Shown here: one piece after another, positions 1 to 13,520 of the stretch
Layout of the letters: the number at the start of each line of letters is the position of its first letter
Position numbering within the stretch: position 1 is the stretch's first letter
DNA from: Setophaga petechia
Lineage: Eukaryota > Chordata > Aves > Passeriformes > Parulidae
Reading direction: 5' to 3'
DNA length: 64,000 nucleotides
NCBI GenBank assembly: GCA_024362935.1
Contig: JANCRA010000017.1
Location: 17,945,001-18,009,000 of the forward strand
Notes under the pieces: generated by a model
The model's input: the letters and a program-made list of their open reading frames with translations, nothing else
What the model was told of the DNA's origin: nothing
Database searches by the model: none
Translations under genes and position numbers: made by a program

Positions 1-621
1 GACTAAATTTAAGTATGAATGCTAATTAAAATTTTGTTGGTCTTCACTGTCTCCTGACAGAAAAACCACAGAGCCAATGGTTGCACTGAACTAATTTCAC
101 TGACAAATGCTTGGCATCACAGTCTGTTGAAACTTCAGATTTAGTGAAAAACTAACAGTATTTTGATCAATTCTGAAATATGCCCAAACACTTAATTTTG
201 CAAAGCATCTGTTACGCACTGACTCTTCAAACACTAAATATTTCAATGCCTGTTGTTCTTCTGTTGAAAAAGTCCAATTTATAATGTTCAAAATCCTGCC
301 TAACATCCAGAGAAATATACAGTACAGAAGTGAAAATTATTCTGCTAGGTTATCCTTAAAGCTAAAGATACCAAAATGCTGAATTATCTTTTACTACAGT
401 TTTACTTATCAGTGCTAAAAGAGTGGGAATTTTTGAATACTTTTAATATATGAACAGGAAATTATCAAGTTAATTAATTGCATCCTTATTTCACTGTTTC
501 AGATCTACACTGCCAGACAGAAGTCTGAAGATGCCAATATTGTGATTTTTGATAGGAAATGAACAGAGGAGCTTTTACCTGCAGGCCTAGCAAAGGTGCA
601 GGGGCTTGTGGATGAGCCATG
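1..621. other. AT-rich non-coding DNA, nothing assigned
   Basis: No protein-like frame, RNA gene or recognisable repeat was seen. The right edge meets the left boundary proposed for the LTR-like element that begins at 622. Confidence 0.5.
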
Positions 622-1443
622 TGATGCTTTAAGTTCCAGCTATTATATTTTCCAGATTTTGCACTGTGTTGATGTATGACTCTGAACTCCAGATAGAGGG
701 TCAGCAGCTCTCCTCACAGATCAGGCACACAGAACAATCCCTTTCCTCTCCTCAGGCACACAGAACAATCCCTTTCCTCTCCTCAGGCACACAGGACAAT
801 CCCTTTCCTCAGGCACACAGAACAATCCCTTTCCTCTCCTCAGGCACACAGGACAATCCCTTTCCTCAGGCACACAGGACAATCCCTTTCCTCTCCTCAG
901 GCACACAGAACAATCCCTCTCCTCAGTCACACAGGACAATCCCTTTCCTCTCCTCAGGCACACAGAACAATCCCTTTCCCCTCCTCAGGCACACAGGACA
1001 ATCCTTTTCCACCCCAGAACCAAGGACTGCATGGCAGCTTCAGCCCAAAAAGTGCAAACAGGGAATGGAGGAGAGCAAACTGGGAGGGTGGGACTGCAGA
1101 ACCTGGAGCTGGAACTGGACAATGAGCCCCAATATGGAAATGGACCAAAAGTGATAAAAGAGTGCAAACTCCTGACCCAGGGTGTGTATCCTGTGAATTC
1201 CTTTTAATAAATCCCCACTTTATTCTTTTACCTGTGCCCAGCCTCTGCCCCAGGCAGCCTCTTTGGGCACCTGATGGCACAAAGGGGACAGAGGAGGGGA
1301 CACAGCTGGCGCTGCTCCAGTGCCAGGATGTGGTGGCACAGACAGAGGAGAATCCAGGGATGCTCCCAGGGCTCAGCTCCCCCTCCCCAGTGAAGCTGCA
1401 GCAGCCTCTGGAGCTCTGAGGATGGCACCAGCCCTGTCTCTCA
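622..1443 (+). mobile_element. LTR-like element, copy A, probable solo LTR
   Basis: This stretch is colinear with the minus-strand element at 30,467-31,099. Shared blocks in the same order are a start beginning TGAT, a TTATATTTT block, a segment around ACAATCCC, a block with CAGCCCAA, a block with AACTGGACAAT, and a poly(A)-signal region around TTTTAATAAATCCC near 1,200-1,230. Lack of internal genes and the AATAAA in the last third fit a solo retroviral LTR. The proposed ends start TG and finish CA, with CATG on both sides (618-621 and 1,444-1,447), which could be a 4-bp target duplication. The right end is the weaker one, because the region after AATAAA is about twice as long as in copy B. 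Relationship to copy B is seen directly; the LTR label is inferred. Confidence 0.55.
727..1018 (+). repeat. Minisatellite of 26/31-bp units inside LTR copy A
   Basis: About ten head-to-tail copies of a unit around CACACAGAACAATCCC, in a 31-bp form and a 26-bp form that lacks CTCTC. The forms alternate irregularly. The unit matches a segment present once in LTR copy B. Reading frames through it only reflect the repeat and are not genes. Confidence 0.9.
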
Positions 1444-1447
1444 CATG

Positions 1448-4400
1448 GCTCTAAACGTGCTTTGTTGAAGATAACACAAGAACCTCCTGGGGCTGTGTAG
1501 CCTCCTGTTGTGATTATTATTCAGCAGCAAACGCCTGCCTGGATCCTACTGTGCTCTATTCTAAATCAGTGCAACTATCTGCTATCTGACACCTCCTGAA
1601 ATCTGACTGCATCTTAGGGGACAGTCTGTGCTGTAAATTATTTATCCTGACTTACTCTGCTTGCTTTTCTCTGCTCAGAAAGAGCTAGAATGGCCAGGCC
1701 CTCGTGGCTTGTTGCTTGACTGGATTTAAGATTGTTTCAGTCTCTTGGCTTTATAGCTATTATCTTTCTCTATACTCTGAAGATGTTTTAAAGAAAAAAA
1801 GAAAAGGGTTTTAAATTTTAAAAAAAGTATTCCTTTATGTATTACTTATTACTAACACCTTAGTAAGACGCCAAAATTTCACCATATTCACAAGAATAAA
1901 GAAGCTTTAAAGACTTTTAAAAATAATTAACTTTTAAATTATTTTTTTCCATTTCTGACTATATTGATTAGATCCCAGAGTACTGTGATGCATAGTGAGC
2001 TAACTTAGAAGTAAAGGAAACAATTCTGATCTTACTAAACTTACAAACAATTGCATGTGTCCTCTGTGGCCAACCATTATAAATACTCTTGTTATTTTTT
2101 TAATTGGCTTCTGGTTTTGGGTAGGGTTTGTTTGTTTGTTTTTGTTTTCAGTTAAGTTTGAGACAACCAGAGAGATAGAAAGAGGTAAGTGCAGAACTGA
2201 GGTGGCTGCTGAGCCTTTTGACTCAGTTTCAGGGTGTCATTATGCTGATGTTTGGTTTGGTGTTTTTTCCAGCCCCTCTGGTCCTCATCCTTTCCTCCAG
2301 GCCCTTCCTCACCCCTGCAGCCTCCTCTGCCCCCTCTCCAGACCTCCCTGTCCCTGCTGTCCTGAGGAGCCAGGGCTGGACACACACCCCAGAGCAGGGA
2401 TCAGGATCCCCTCTCTAAATCTGACACCACTGAATCTGCACCAGGCAGAAAAACCTCAAATAGCTGCTTCTCCAGCAGGCACTTTGATAAGTTAGCACAG
2501 CAGTCCATAAACATGCTTCATATTAGTAAAACAAATTCCTGTTTGCAGCCAAACGTGGCAGTGCATATTGCTGTGAGATGGCCTTTACCAAGGCAATCAT
2601 AAATCACAAATACCCTTAATAGGATAATACTACCATGAATGTGGAGAGAAATAAGCATCTGTAACCCACAGATTAAAAGAGGCAGCATATTTAATATGAA
2701 ACAATGTAATGTAATGCCAACATGAGATGAGAAGATTACAAATTTCTTCAATTAGTCATACAGCCAAAGCATGAATGCAAATACTCACTATCAGCACTCT
2801 GAGATATAAAGCACATCAGAAAATAGGTCAAAATAAAGCATATCAGCCCTGCTCAAACAAATACAGTCATGTGAAGATAGTGGTTTGGGGTTTTTTAAAG
2901 CATACTATCAGATGTTGAATTCTGGCTGTATTTATCAAATACCTTCAGTTTTTGTTACATTCCTTTTAGGATTAGGCTGTGAAGAGCCCAACTCTTCCAA
3001 GGCATCTGAAAGGTTATCCCCTACCATTCCTGTTTCTGTATGATGGTGGGGAAAGAATAAGGTATAACATCTCATAAACCACCTAGATAGAAAAACCCTT
3101 CAGAATCTAATACTTTCATTTAATTGTCAGACTCTGATTGGCAACTAAAAAAATAAAAATATCTCTGTCGTCTGTATAGCTCACAGTCTGAGCTAGACAG
3201 AAAACACTGTTTTTTGCCCAATCTGATCCATTTCTCCATGTCCTTTGGGTTCCTCCTGTGGCCATTATCAGGCAATGGCTCAGGGTAGGAGGTTCCAAGG
3301 GTAAATATGTTTTATTTAGTGAACAAACTGATGGGGACCAGCTTTTTGAGCCCCCTGATTGGCCTCCAGCTGTGTGTCATGGCTGTTCACTCCACTTGCA
3401 GGGATCAGGAATTTCCTGTACTTTAAGGCTCATGAACAAGTGCAATCTTGTGAATCAAAAACTGTCAGACATTCTTATCAAAACTGCTCACTTGTGTAAA
3501 CCAAAAGGAAAAAATCAAATCCCCACCATCAAAGACTGAAGCACCATTCCACAAAAGCAAACCCAGTGAGTTTCTACCAATTCTGCCATCTTTTGATTTG
3601 ACAATGTTTTCAATTTAGGACTAATATTTTAAATGCAAAGTGCACGCAAGGGAGTGATTCTGACTGCAAACAACACCTCTGCAAAGGAAACTTCAGCCCA
3701 CACCACCTATTCTCTATCAAAAACTAAATCATCAGTAATTTTTAAAAATACTCGCGCAGAAGCTGGGACCCCAGCGGGTATTTTAGTGACAATTGATGAT
3801 TATAAACCTTTGCCTTTCTATCAGAAGGGCTTGAAGGACTTTGCTGCACCTACAGAGCAGCACCTGCCTGCTCAGGGGGCAGCTTTGGCACTCCTGACAC
3901 AAAGATTTCTGCCATTTGTCACCCTCATTCCTCTCAGCAGTTGCTGCTAATGAAAATGATAACCAAGAGACCTATGTACAGTTACAATGAGGAGCCAGGA
4001 CGACAGTAAAAATTTCAATATTCAAGCTGTGTAAGATCGTTTTGATTTAATTCATTTGCAGGTTATTTTGGAATAAAAAAATAAAAAGAAAAGAAAGCTT
4101 GTGGTTTAAAATTCTTTGCATAACAAAGTTCCAGCAGTGATCTTATGGCTTAGTTATGGAAAAGGAGAAGCCACAATTGATGGTTTTAAATTTTACCTCA
4201 ATGCTACCAACATTTATTCTGGACTCTCTTGGTACTCATGCTTCAAAACATCGTGGTTTTTAAAACCTGATTTTCATTTAAGGCAACCCAAGGGAATAAA
4301 GCAAACATTGCACACAGATCTTTTAAAAGGACCTTTCTTTCAGTCCAAGACTCTGCATTTTAATGCAAGCCATTTTTGTCTACCATATAATCAATCCTAG

Positions 4401-5815
4401 TTTTAAACTTTTCCTTCTTCAGTTTAACAAATCATTTTCCACCCATAACCTTGAGATGTATTTCAGAAAATCAAGCAAATAATATCTCTGTGTTTGCTTA
4501 GAAATGCACCTTTCTTATCCAAGAAATGTAACATCAACTGCACACGTTAACTTTGTAAACCCATCAATTTTATCCTTTTCCCCATTTGTGCAATTCCATT
4601 ATGTATTTCCATCTCCCAGTTGTTAGTACTCGAATTTGATATGGCATTAGTAATTTCATAGGTCAAAACCCTTTGGATTTGGGAGATTCCTAGAATTTTA
4701 TGTGATAAATTTTCCAGGTCTCCAAGCAATGATTCAGGAGTTCAGGATTTGATATTTTTCTCTATTGTACCAACAATTGTATCAGTTTGTCCAGTATTCA
4801 AAATCACCAGCAGTAATGAAAATTGGAATATTTCCTGTATAATCTTTTTACATATAGCACTGTTTTCTCCAAATGCCTCCAAGACAGCCTGATAATTAGC
4901 ATACATCAAATGCATTGCTGGCTATTACCAAAAATAGGGCTCCTTTCAACATGCTGAAGGCAACAGTTGCTGACAGAAATTAAGTAGCTGTTTTAATCTC
5001 TGTGATATCTTCCATATTTCAAGAGCTACAGCCCAGTGGAGTTTTTAGCTGTCCTTTTCCAATCTTTCTCCCACCCACCCCGATTCCTATTTATGCCTGA
5101 TTGTAGAAATGCCTCATCCTCAGTCCTGATCTAAAACCTTAAAAGAAATTCCTTTAATTCAGTCTTTTTTTTTTTTTCTCATTAATTTGAAATATTATAA
5201 GATGTGATTTAAAAACGTCTGGGAAGAAAAAACCTATTTATTGATGCTGTCCCTAATAACCCTCTGAAGTGCTGCTTTTCCTCTTTGGTTCTTGCAATTC
5301 TTCAGCTGTGAAAAATTTCTTTTTCTAAAATATGATAGAGCCTCAGAACTACAAGTGCAGAATAAAAGGCAGACAGTACTCCCAATTCCCAGGCACCTTG
5401 CCCTGGAATGCTGCAGTCACAGGACTCACACACAGCATGATTCACTCTGTGCTCCAGCAAGAAAATGGAAGTGACTTGAGGTAGATCAGAATTAGTGATT
5501 CTCTGAGGAATCTTCTCTACCCTCTCCTTTGAGAAAAGGTTTATTTTAGTAAAGGCTGAGGCTCACTGGAGAGAATAAGAGCAGCTTTTTCCTCTAAAGG
5601 AGCTCATCCCCCAGCCAGAGAGTAACACAAATCCATCCTGACTGCTAGGAATTGCTTCTCAGCATTGATTCACTGCTGCTGACCGTTTTATAAAGTGGGC
5701 AGCCTGAATTCTGCAGATCAAGTGGGGAGCAAAAGTGTTCCCAGCTGAAGATTAATATTGACATGTATTTCTGCCATAATAGGAAATCTGGGGGAACACG
5801 CTCAGTTCATTATAA
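1448..5815. other. Non-coding DNA without assigned features
   Basis: Mostly AT-rich unique sequence with short poly-A/T runs (for example near 5,167-5,180). A more C-rich patch lies at 2,265-2,400. No frame has protein-like composition combined with splice signals, and no transposon ends were recognised. Confidence 0.5.
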
Positions 5816-5819
5816 ACGA

Positions 5820-6180
5820 TCACTTCATTATCCAAATTTGTGTCTCCCAATATTTCCTCAGAAAACATTGCACAACGGCCTCTGTGTTCCTGAAGAACTC
5901 TATTTGTTCTTTTATTGAAATGTTGCCATCAGAAAGCATCATTTGTTCCCATCCATAATTCAGAGTTTCCTTCAGAAGAGGCAGGAGCTGACTGTTCAGA
6001 TATATTGAAGCTCTCATAGCCTGCAGCACCTGCTGCAATGCATTATTGATACTCAGCGGTGGCTGACGCCGTTCTGGGAGCATCTGCTCTCCTCTGGGTG
6101 GGAGAGCTCCAAAAGGAAACATTTCCTGTGCACTCCCTTTTTCTGACACTTTCCCAAGATGGATTCTTGAAAAGAATGAC
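5820..6180 (-). other. Open reading frame with protein-like composition, unassigned
   Basis: The minus strand is open for about 115 codons and ends at a TGA at 5,820-5,822. The translation is unusually protein-like for this window: rich in Leu, Gln and Glu with helix-like spacing, few low-complexity runs, and ordinary Trp and Tyr content. The only ATGs lie inside the frame; the longest start-initiated form uses GTG at 6,149, so it would be an internal exon or a pseudogene piece, not a complete gene. I do not recognise the family, and no convincing splice pair could be fixed. It could be chance. Confidence 0.2.
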
Positions 6181-6482
6181 CTCTAAGTCAGAGCATCTTG
6201 AGGAAGCCTCCACAGTTTGTTTTTTTTACTAACAATATTTTTATTTTTTTTTCGCCCCACAACCCATGTTTTCCTTCACTCTGCAGGGGAATGGAGCCAA
6301 TTTAGAGGGAGTCAGGGAGGCTGGCAGAGCTGTGCCCTTGGTGTACTGGCAAAGCTCCTCTGATTCCGTGATTAGTCAGTATTTAGGGTAGAGTTTCAAT
6401 CAACCCCATCCAGCTTCTCTGAGATCAGCTCAGTTTGGTACAGCCTGGTGCTAAATTCCAAGTTTGCAGATTCACTCCTTGA

Positions 6483-6575
6483 AAGGCCCATTCAGTAATG
6501 AGTTGGACCTGAGGATCCTTCTGGATCCCTTCTAACTCAGAATCTCTATTTTGTGATTCTGATTCTGTGATTCTC
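6483..6575 (+). mobile_element. CR1 LINE 3' tail
   Basis: The text GAGTTGGACCTGAGGATCC, followed by a CTTCTAACTCAGAATC-like block and then GATTCTG/TGTGATTCT octamer-like repeats, matches the avian CR1 3' end: a conserved terminal stretch, then a short ATTCTRTG-type microsatellite. Only the last ~90 bp can be seen, as is usual for 5'-truncated CR1 copies. The left edge is approximate. Confidence 0.7.
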
Positions 6576-6579
6576 TGAG

Positions 6580-8600
6580 GTCTGGCCTAGCGTCCCCTAT
6601 TTTTGATGTGATCAGTCAAATGAGCTTTATTTTGGGACAGAAAGGAATTTCCTCCTGGCTAGATCAGAATCCAGCACGATTTCCCTCACAAGACAAAGCT
6701 CAGTTCTTTGCTGGCTGAGCACTCCCACCCTGCTCAAAAGCAGTTCAGGTTCCTGACAGAAGATGGAGGGCAGGGTTGGATCTCATCAAGACTCCATCCA
6801 AAGGAATTTTGCTGGCAACCTTCAGTCCTTTGGGTTATTTCACTCATGACATCAACATCACAACAGAAAAAGGCAGGAGCAGAAATGGAGAGGGATGAAT
6901 CCACAATATGTAATTTATTGCTGCAATCTTCAGATCCCAAGTGAGTTAATTTTAAAAAGCTGTCAGGTAATTATTTTGTGCTTTGGTATTTTTTTTTTCT
7001 TCCTGACTAGAACAATGAATCATTAAATAAGTGAGAGCTTGAAGACACCATGCTGAGGAGAACTGTCTTAGCATCAGTAAGCAGAGAAAAATCTGATTCT
7101 GATAGCAGCCTCATCAGTTACTACATAATTTAAATGGAAGTTGGATAATCCTAAAGGCTTTTAGAATCTCATCTAAACAGTGCTATTACTCATTCTCAAA
7201 ACATTTTATTGCGGGAAGACCGCTTTTTATGCTCTCAGATAAATTTAACAGGATCTCTGTAATTTTATTTTTATGTAAATATGTACACCCCATATATAAT
7301 AAAATGGTTCACTGCTGAGCATTTAAAGCACAGGCTTCTACAGTTCTTTTTACATAGAATATGAGCCCTCAAACAAAACCTACACCAATGGGCTACTTTT
7401 AATTTGGACAGACCCACTCCCTCTCTCTCCTGCTTCCTAATCAAGCAGTAATTACCATTTACAAAATTCATACTGCCTGACCCATCAGCTTTCTGATTAA
7501 CATCCATCCAATCACTTGACAAAGACATCTAATTCTTTATTTTTCTCCCAACCTTTCCATTTTTACAGAGATGCATGACGTCTCAACCACATGAAGTCAA
7601 ATACATTCAAAATAATTCTGCTTCATTTCCAATGTGCACCAGAAAAAAAAGAAAAAAAAATGATACAGCATTAGGTGGCCTTAAGACACTGTGACACAGA
7701 GATCCTGAGCCAAGTTCAAGGTGAAATATCTGCTGAAGGTAGTGTGGTAAGAGAGATCTCTCAACAAAGGGGAAGAGTTCTCTACCAGTTCCTGATGCAC
7801 TCCGGAAATCCTTAATTGGTCATTTAATCCCTTTATTTCCTGCCCTTGTGGTGCTGCCAGGCAAAGCTGGTGCCAGCAATCTGGGCAATGGCCACAAACC
7901 AGATGCTTTGAATAAATGAACAGAAGATAACCTGGGAGTAGAGCATCCCTTCCAGAGCCAGGCTTGCACACAAAAAAAACAATTTTGCAAAATTTCTCCA
8001 TTTCTATTTCCTAAACCCTTTCTTGTTTAGAAATATCCACAGAACTTCACATCTAGTTATTATTATGTATGTATTTCTTGCTCATTTCCATAAAACTGCT
8101 CATTATTTTTCATTAATGAATGGAATAAAAAGCACATTTAAAGCAGAGAGATCACTTGTCTTATAAAATTTGGCAATAAAAAATGAAGTAACCTCTCTGT
8201 GTACATTAGTCATTTATCTCAGGGCATGGGAGGAAGAGAAGAGACAAGAAACAGAGTTTCAGCCCTGAACGGCAACTCTGCGATGTCCTACATGATCCAG
8301 AGTTATCCTGAGTTTGTCATTGATGGCTTTTTGAACAGTACATATCACACAAATCGTGTATGCTTGGTCATCCATGACTTCTAAAACATGAATTATTAAA
8401 TCTGAAATTGCCAGAGAATCTTCCCTCCCTTGCAGTCTCTGCACTCTCATTCCTTCAGTTTAAAGTCATTATTTTTGCTTCCTCAGCTCTTTTTTCACAG
8501 CTGATTTGCAGATGGGCAGACTGCAGTTTGAGGAGCTTTACTAGACTACAAAGCACAGCACGTTTCTGGAAGAGTTTCTGTGCAAATTAGCAAAAACAAA
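6580..8600. other. Non-coding DNA without assigned features
   Basis: AT-rich unique sequence. Short frames on both strands look like chance, and no repeat ends were recognised. Confidence 0.45.
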
Positions 8601-8670
8601 ATAAAACAAAAAAAAAAAAAGAAAAAAAGAAACCAAACCAAAAACCAAAACAAAGCAAAAAACCCCCAGA
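8600..8670 (+). repeat. A-rich simple sequence
   Basis: An imperfect run of A with interspersed C and G (AAAACAAAA, AACCAAACC patterns). It may be a degenerate retroposon tail, but no retroposon body was recognised next to it. Confidence 0.7.
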
Positions 8671-8879
8671 AATACTTTCTGTGACAAAGACATCTGTGCC
8701 AGAGCAATCCCTGCACAACCAAGCGACGGCCCTGCAAACCTCTACAGCGGTGCTGTCTCCAGGAGGAGTGACAGAAACACGAGAGAGCAAAATCTGTATT
8801 TAATTCCAGATTCCTGCTTCAGCCAGAGGCGACACAGACAACAGGTAGTCCCCAGGTTCCTGTTTCTGTTTTCCTGAGG

Positions 8880-9420
8880 AGCTGACAACCATTTATAATT
8901 CATCCCCTAAATCGCATTTGGGTGTCACCGTGAGTGATGTCACCTTCAGCAGCGCCACGGCGAGCGCCTTCCACCCATCCTTGGCAAGGCCTCATTCTGT
9001 CTTGGTCTGCACTGGTGATGAGCTGTCAAACCCAATTTCCTGCCAGCTCCTTGTCAGAGCTGTGCTTGATGTCAGATATCAAACAACGCCCTTGACGCCT
9101 CTCCCTCCGCCTCGCGGGGCTGCCAGCGAGAGGGTGACATTTGTGGGTTTGCATCAAACAAGGAGAGCTAATCCACCAACTGCTTTTTTAAACAATCTGT
9201 TTACAAACGAATCCCAAATGACGAAGTACTAAATAAATCTGCAAACAGCAGAAATTTCTGCTCTTTCCGCCCTTGAACGACTTTGCAGGAGCTCGGTAAT
9301 CAGCGGCGGTTTTGTTCTGATTATAAGTTATTGAATGAGATCCTTTTGCATATCAATTCCTCTCTACTTCTGCATTTAAATATCCTTTAAATGGCACATT
9401 CAGCGAAGCAGACTCCTGCA
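8880..9420. promoter_or_regulatory. Candidate regulatory element, CpG-richer patch
   Basis: This stretch has noticeably more CpG than its surroundings (clusters near 8,930-8,970, 9,090-9,140 and 9,270-9,310). It carries strings that resemble factor sites: GTGATGTCA-like half CRE sites, TGTTTAC next to GTTTACAAAC (forkhead-like) and TTTTGCATAT (POU/octamer-like). No reading frame explains it. Function is inferred only from composition and motifs. Confidence 0.25.
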
Positions 9421-12400
9421 TTTGCCATCAGTACTGCTGACAAAAAAATGCCTTTTAGAATAGCAGTCTGACATATTTTCTAGAAAGTGAAAGTACACTT
9501 TAGATAAAGTGCACTTTTCCATGAGTTATGCCAACACCCTGGTGATAGTCCAACTAATTCCATCCTCTCTGAAGTATGACCAAGACATGCCATTAAAAAA
9601 AAAAAAACCCAGCAGCCCTACCTGATGTTCAAGATGCCCAAGGGGACATATTAATCCTACAAACAAATCCACCCCGAATCTGTGAAACACAATTTTCAGC
9701 CCTGCAATCATCTAGTGAGGCACGTGCACAGACCTGCCTATGGAAGCCCCCATAAAAAATGGGATATGCACAGCTCACTGTGCCCTGCAAAGCCCTGTGT
9801 CCACTGCTTTCAGATTTCTTTCGTTCCAGCTTCCAGGATATAAATTGTTACAGCTTTATTTCTGTGTTTACCTAAGCTTTTATGAGAATCTAGAGAAAAA
9901 GATGCAAAAAATACCCCAAAAAACACTAAACCATATTATTTTGTGCACTCTCCCATTAATGCTGCTTAAGATTAATGGAAGAAGTTGGGTTACATTAATT
10001 TTTAAGTGTATTTAAGTGATTTTTTTAAATTAATGAACCAGTTTCTACTACAACTGATTTACCAAAAGAACAAATAAAAAGCTTTCCAAATTTCAGATAA
10101 TTATTTGAAAATACCATGTTAATAATGACATCTTCAGAAAAGGTCTTAGGGATGAAAAAAAGAATAGAGGCAAAGGTCCCCAAATTTACTGGAATTCTTA
10201 ATTTCAGAGGCATTAAAAATTTATCTGTTGAAGATTTGTTCCCTTTGGCTCCTGCTGCTCCAGGGACCTCGTGGTAACCCCAAAAAGGCAGCAGCACAGT
10301 CCCTGCCAACCCCACACTCCACCCTGAGGTCACACTGCACTGGCACAGAGCAGTTCCCAAAGAACCACCCCAAAACTGGCTGGAAAAAGGGGAATTGTTT
10401 GGAATAATGAAGCAACAACGCCAGCACACATCTCCCTGCAGTGAGCAGCAGAGAGCTCTGCCAGGGATGGGCTGGACTGGGACTTTGTTCTGGCCCCAAG
10501 ACTCTTGTTCTCCTTTTATTTGCATCTCCACCGGTGAAGGGGCTTTGATGTCTACAAGAAAATTCTGAGAGGGCTCTGCTTTAAATAGGGAGGGGAAGAA
10601 CTGAGTCAGCCTTGACCCCAGGACTCCTCTGAGCAGGGCTGATCCCTCAACATGCACTAAAACAACCCCTGATTAAACAAGAAAAGGAGTATTGTACAAG
10701 TGCAAAAAGGAAAGAATGAGGAATCAACGGCTTTAGGTGAAGATGCTCCTGATTCTGCTGGCTGGAGCAAAGGAGGCATTGCCAGAAATTTCACTCAGAG
10801 GACTCTTTTGTAAGATATTGCAGGCCTGGAGCTGCCCCGTGTCCCCACAGCCCTGATCTGCCAGCACAGAGCAGACCCTCACCTCCCTTCCAGGGGAGCT
10901 GTGGCAATTCACCCCGGCTGAGAGCTCAGCCCAGTTTTAGAAGAACTTCCAATGAATCACTTCTAACACACTGCAGATGTGACAGATGCATCTCTGCAGG
11001 ATTTCAGACCAGACTTTGGGTACAGAGAATTAGTTACATTTCATAATGACATTATTTCCAGATGTCTGCAAGAGATCAGAAGAAAACTAACATCTGTTGA
11101 GGGACCAAAAATACTGTGCACTTTTAAATATGCAGCAGGAAATAGATCAAGTTTCAGAAAAGGAAACAATTCCTAGGAAAGCTATGATTCTAAACTACAA
11201 AAGGTTTTCAAGAAAATGTTTCTAGAACAATGTTGTTCCACCCTTGAGAGGCAAATATAAAGTTTCCTTTAGAAATCAAGTTGGCACTTTATAAAAGCCA
11301 ACCTAAAAGAACACACACCTTTATAAAATGCCTTCCTGGAACACCTGGAATGAGACTGGAATACAACAGGACAAAGACACAAAAACCCCTTTCCATTTCA
11401 GTGAGAGGAATTACAGGTAAAACCAAGCACCTCCTGACCCAAATAACCAAGCACAAAAATGGAATTTGGTGCTTCTCCACTGCACTCCTAGGACCGTGCT
11501 CAGGACAATGCTGATCATTCCACTTGTCTGAGAGAACTGGCATTCAAAATACATTTGGAAACTGAACAGAAAAACATAAAAATCCCTTGAGAAGTCTAAT
11601 TATAAGATAACAATACAATCCTCTTGGAATTCATTTATGGGCAGATCCAGAGTACTGAAAAATAGGCTAAGCCAAGTTTTCCTGTGGAAGAGAATCCTAT
11701 TAAATCAATAATTAAGGAGCCTTTCATACTTTCGTGCCTCCATTGTGCTAATAAGAACTGGTTTCATGTAGGAACTCCAGGGGGAGTCACATGCTGACAA
11801 CAGCTAAAAGCTTCATAAATACCAGTTGTAACACTTCCAGTCACATTTTTGATCTGAAACAGCTCAGAAGAGCAGGAAAGCCATGATGGATGTGCACTTG
11901 GAAAGTTAAGGGTAAGATTAGAGAGAACTTTTCTCTTCAAGTGAGATGAACCAAGAGTCAAATACTGGATGTAGCTTCAGCTTTATTGTGAATTCTCTGA
12001 AGAAAACCTGAGCAAGCTTTGTCTTTGTATTAATCTCATTTCCAGATGATGCCCCTGAGCTGTTTCTGGGTGGCCTTTGCTGGAGAGATTTTGAGGTTTG
12101 AAAAGTTCTCCCAGGTATGTCCAATATGAGCTTTAAGCAAATAACCAGCTGACATATTTTAAGAGGTGACCTAATTTAAGATCCCTTGTGAACCATTAAT
12201 TAATTCATCATGTTGATTTATTCCATCCATTGCCTGCTTTGTCTATTCCCATCACTTCCTAAGAAAATTAAAAATTCTTTTAATTATTAAAGACTGAGGA
12301 AGACTTATGAAGCCTTTAATTTATTAAACTATTTCTCATGGATTACAAATACAGCACACACAAGTGACTTTTCTCTAAGAGTTCCAACAGTAAGAAAATA

Positions 12401-13520
12401 TTCCAGGATGATCCTCTCAGAGACTGACTGAGAAAACCTCTATTACTAATTCACACCACTGCTCATGAGATGCCAGCTGCAGCTTTTTCCTCTGACTACA
12501 GCTGAGAAATCAAGTTTATTCCATGGCCCTGTGATGTTTTAAACAAGGTCCAGCATGTTGTAGAACAAAATAGGTATTTCTGACTTTTCACTAACCATGA
12601 TACATTACCAACACTTCAAGGAAACAACTTTATGAGCAGGCTGAATTTTGAAAGCACAGCTCACATCTGCTGCCTGTGCTCCCACCCTCAGCATGTTCCA
12701 AATCTCACTCACTGGGACACAAAGTGCAGCTTGAGGGGTCTCTCAATGGAGTGAAAATGGGGCTGGGACTTCTCTGAGCTACTCTTGAAAGGCTCCCAGA
12801 GGTGAAGAATTTAATTCTTCTGGTGTGGCAGCTGCTGCTGCTCTGAGCTGCTCGCAGGCAGGAGAGGAGCAGGAGCCAGGGCAGAGCAGCAGAGCCCACA
12901 GGAGCTGCAGCAGGCTGTGCTGCTTTCCTCAATGTCCCTGTAGAGACAGGGCAAAAAAACATCTACTCTGAATTTACCCAGCTGCGAGGCTTCAAATCCC
13001 AACCTTAATGAGATTTCAACTTTATAAAATAGTCACAGCATACAACAAGCATTTATTTTATCAAAAATTACTGGTTTGCTTGTTCAACCCACTTCTTTTC
13101 ATATGGCAAATACAACTGAGATAAATTTTAGATCAACAGAGTTATGTCTTTTTTTTTTTTTTTTAACTAAAATACTGAATAGACTAAATGATGGTCACCA
13201 TTCTATAATTTGGTTTTCCTCTGTTCTTCAAATTTGGATTCAGATACTTTGATTATAAAGGTTACAGCAGCCTAAAAATTGAGGTGCCATCGTAAATGGA
13301 AAGATTCAGACTATCAGGAAATCAGGTAAAGTTTCTAGCCAACTGAAAGAAAGTTAATATTCATCAAAGAGCTTATTTTAATGCACAACAAAGTTCACAC
13401 AAGTGAGATAATTTTTAAAAGACCCAAAACCAAAAAAACACCCCTAATGCTCTTTCCCTTACAGCTCCCATGGCACTTAAATGCTGAAAGTTTATGAAAC
13501 ATTTGTGATTTAAGACTGTG
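9421..13520. other. Non-coding DNA without assigned features
   Basis: Unique AT-rich sequence with a few GC-richer patches (10,250-10,650 and 12,820-12,950) and a poly-T run at 13,149-13,164. A 210-codon minus-strand frame at 10,025-10,657 was judged spurious. Confidence 0.45.

Noticed and set aside
727..1018. Possible CRISPR-like array
   Set aside because: The units are contiguous with no unique spacers, and the context is vertebrate repeat DNA.
10025..10657. 210-codon minus-strand frame
   Set aside because: Length is notable, but composition is not protein-like (Cys, Trp and Phe patches with no domain), and no conserved motif or splice signal was seen.
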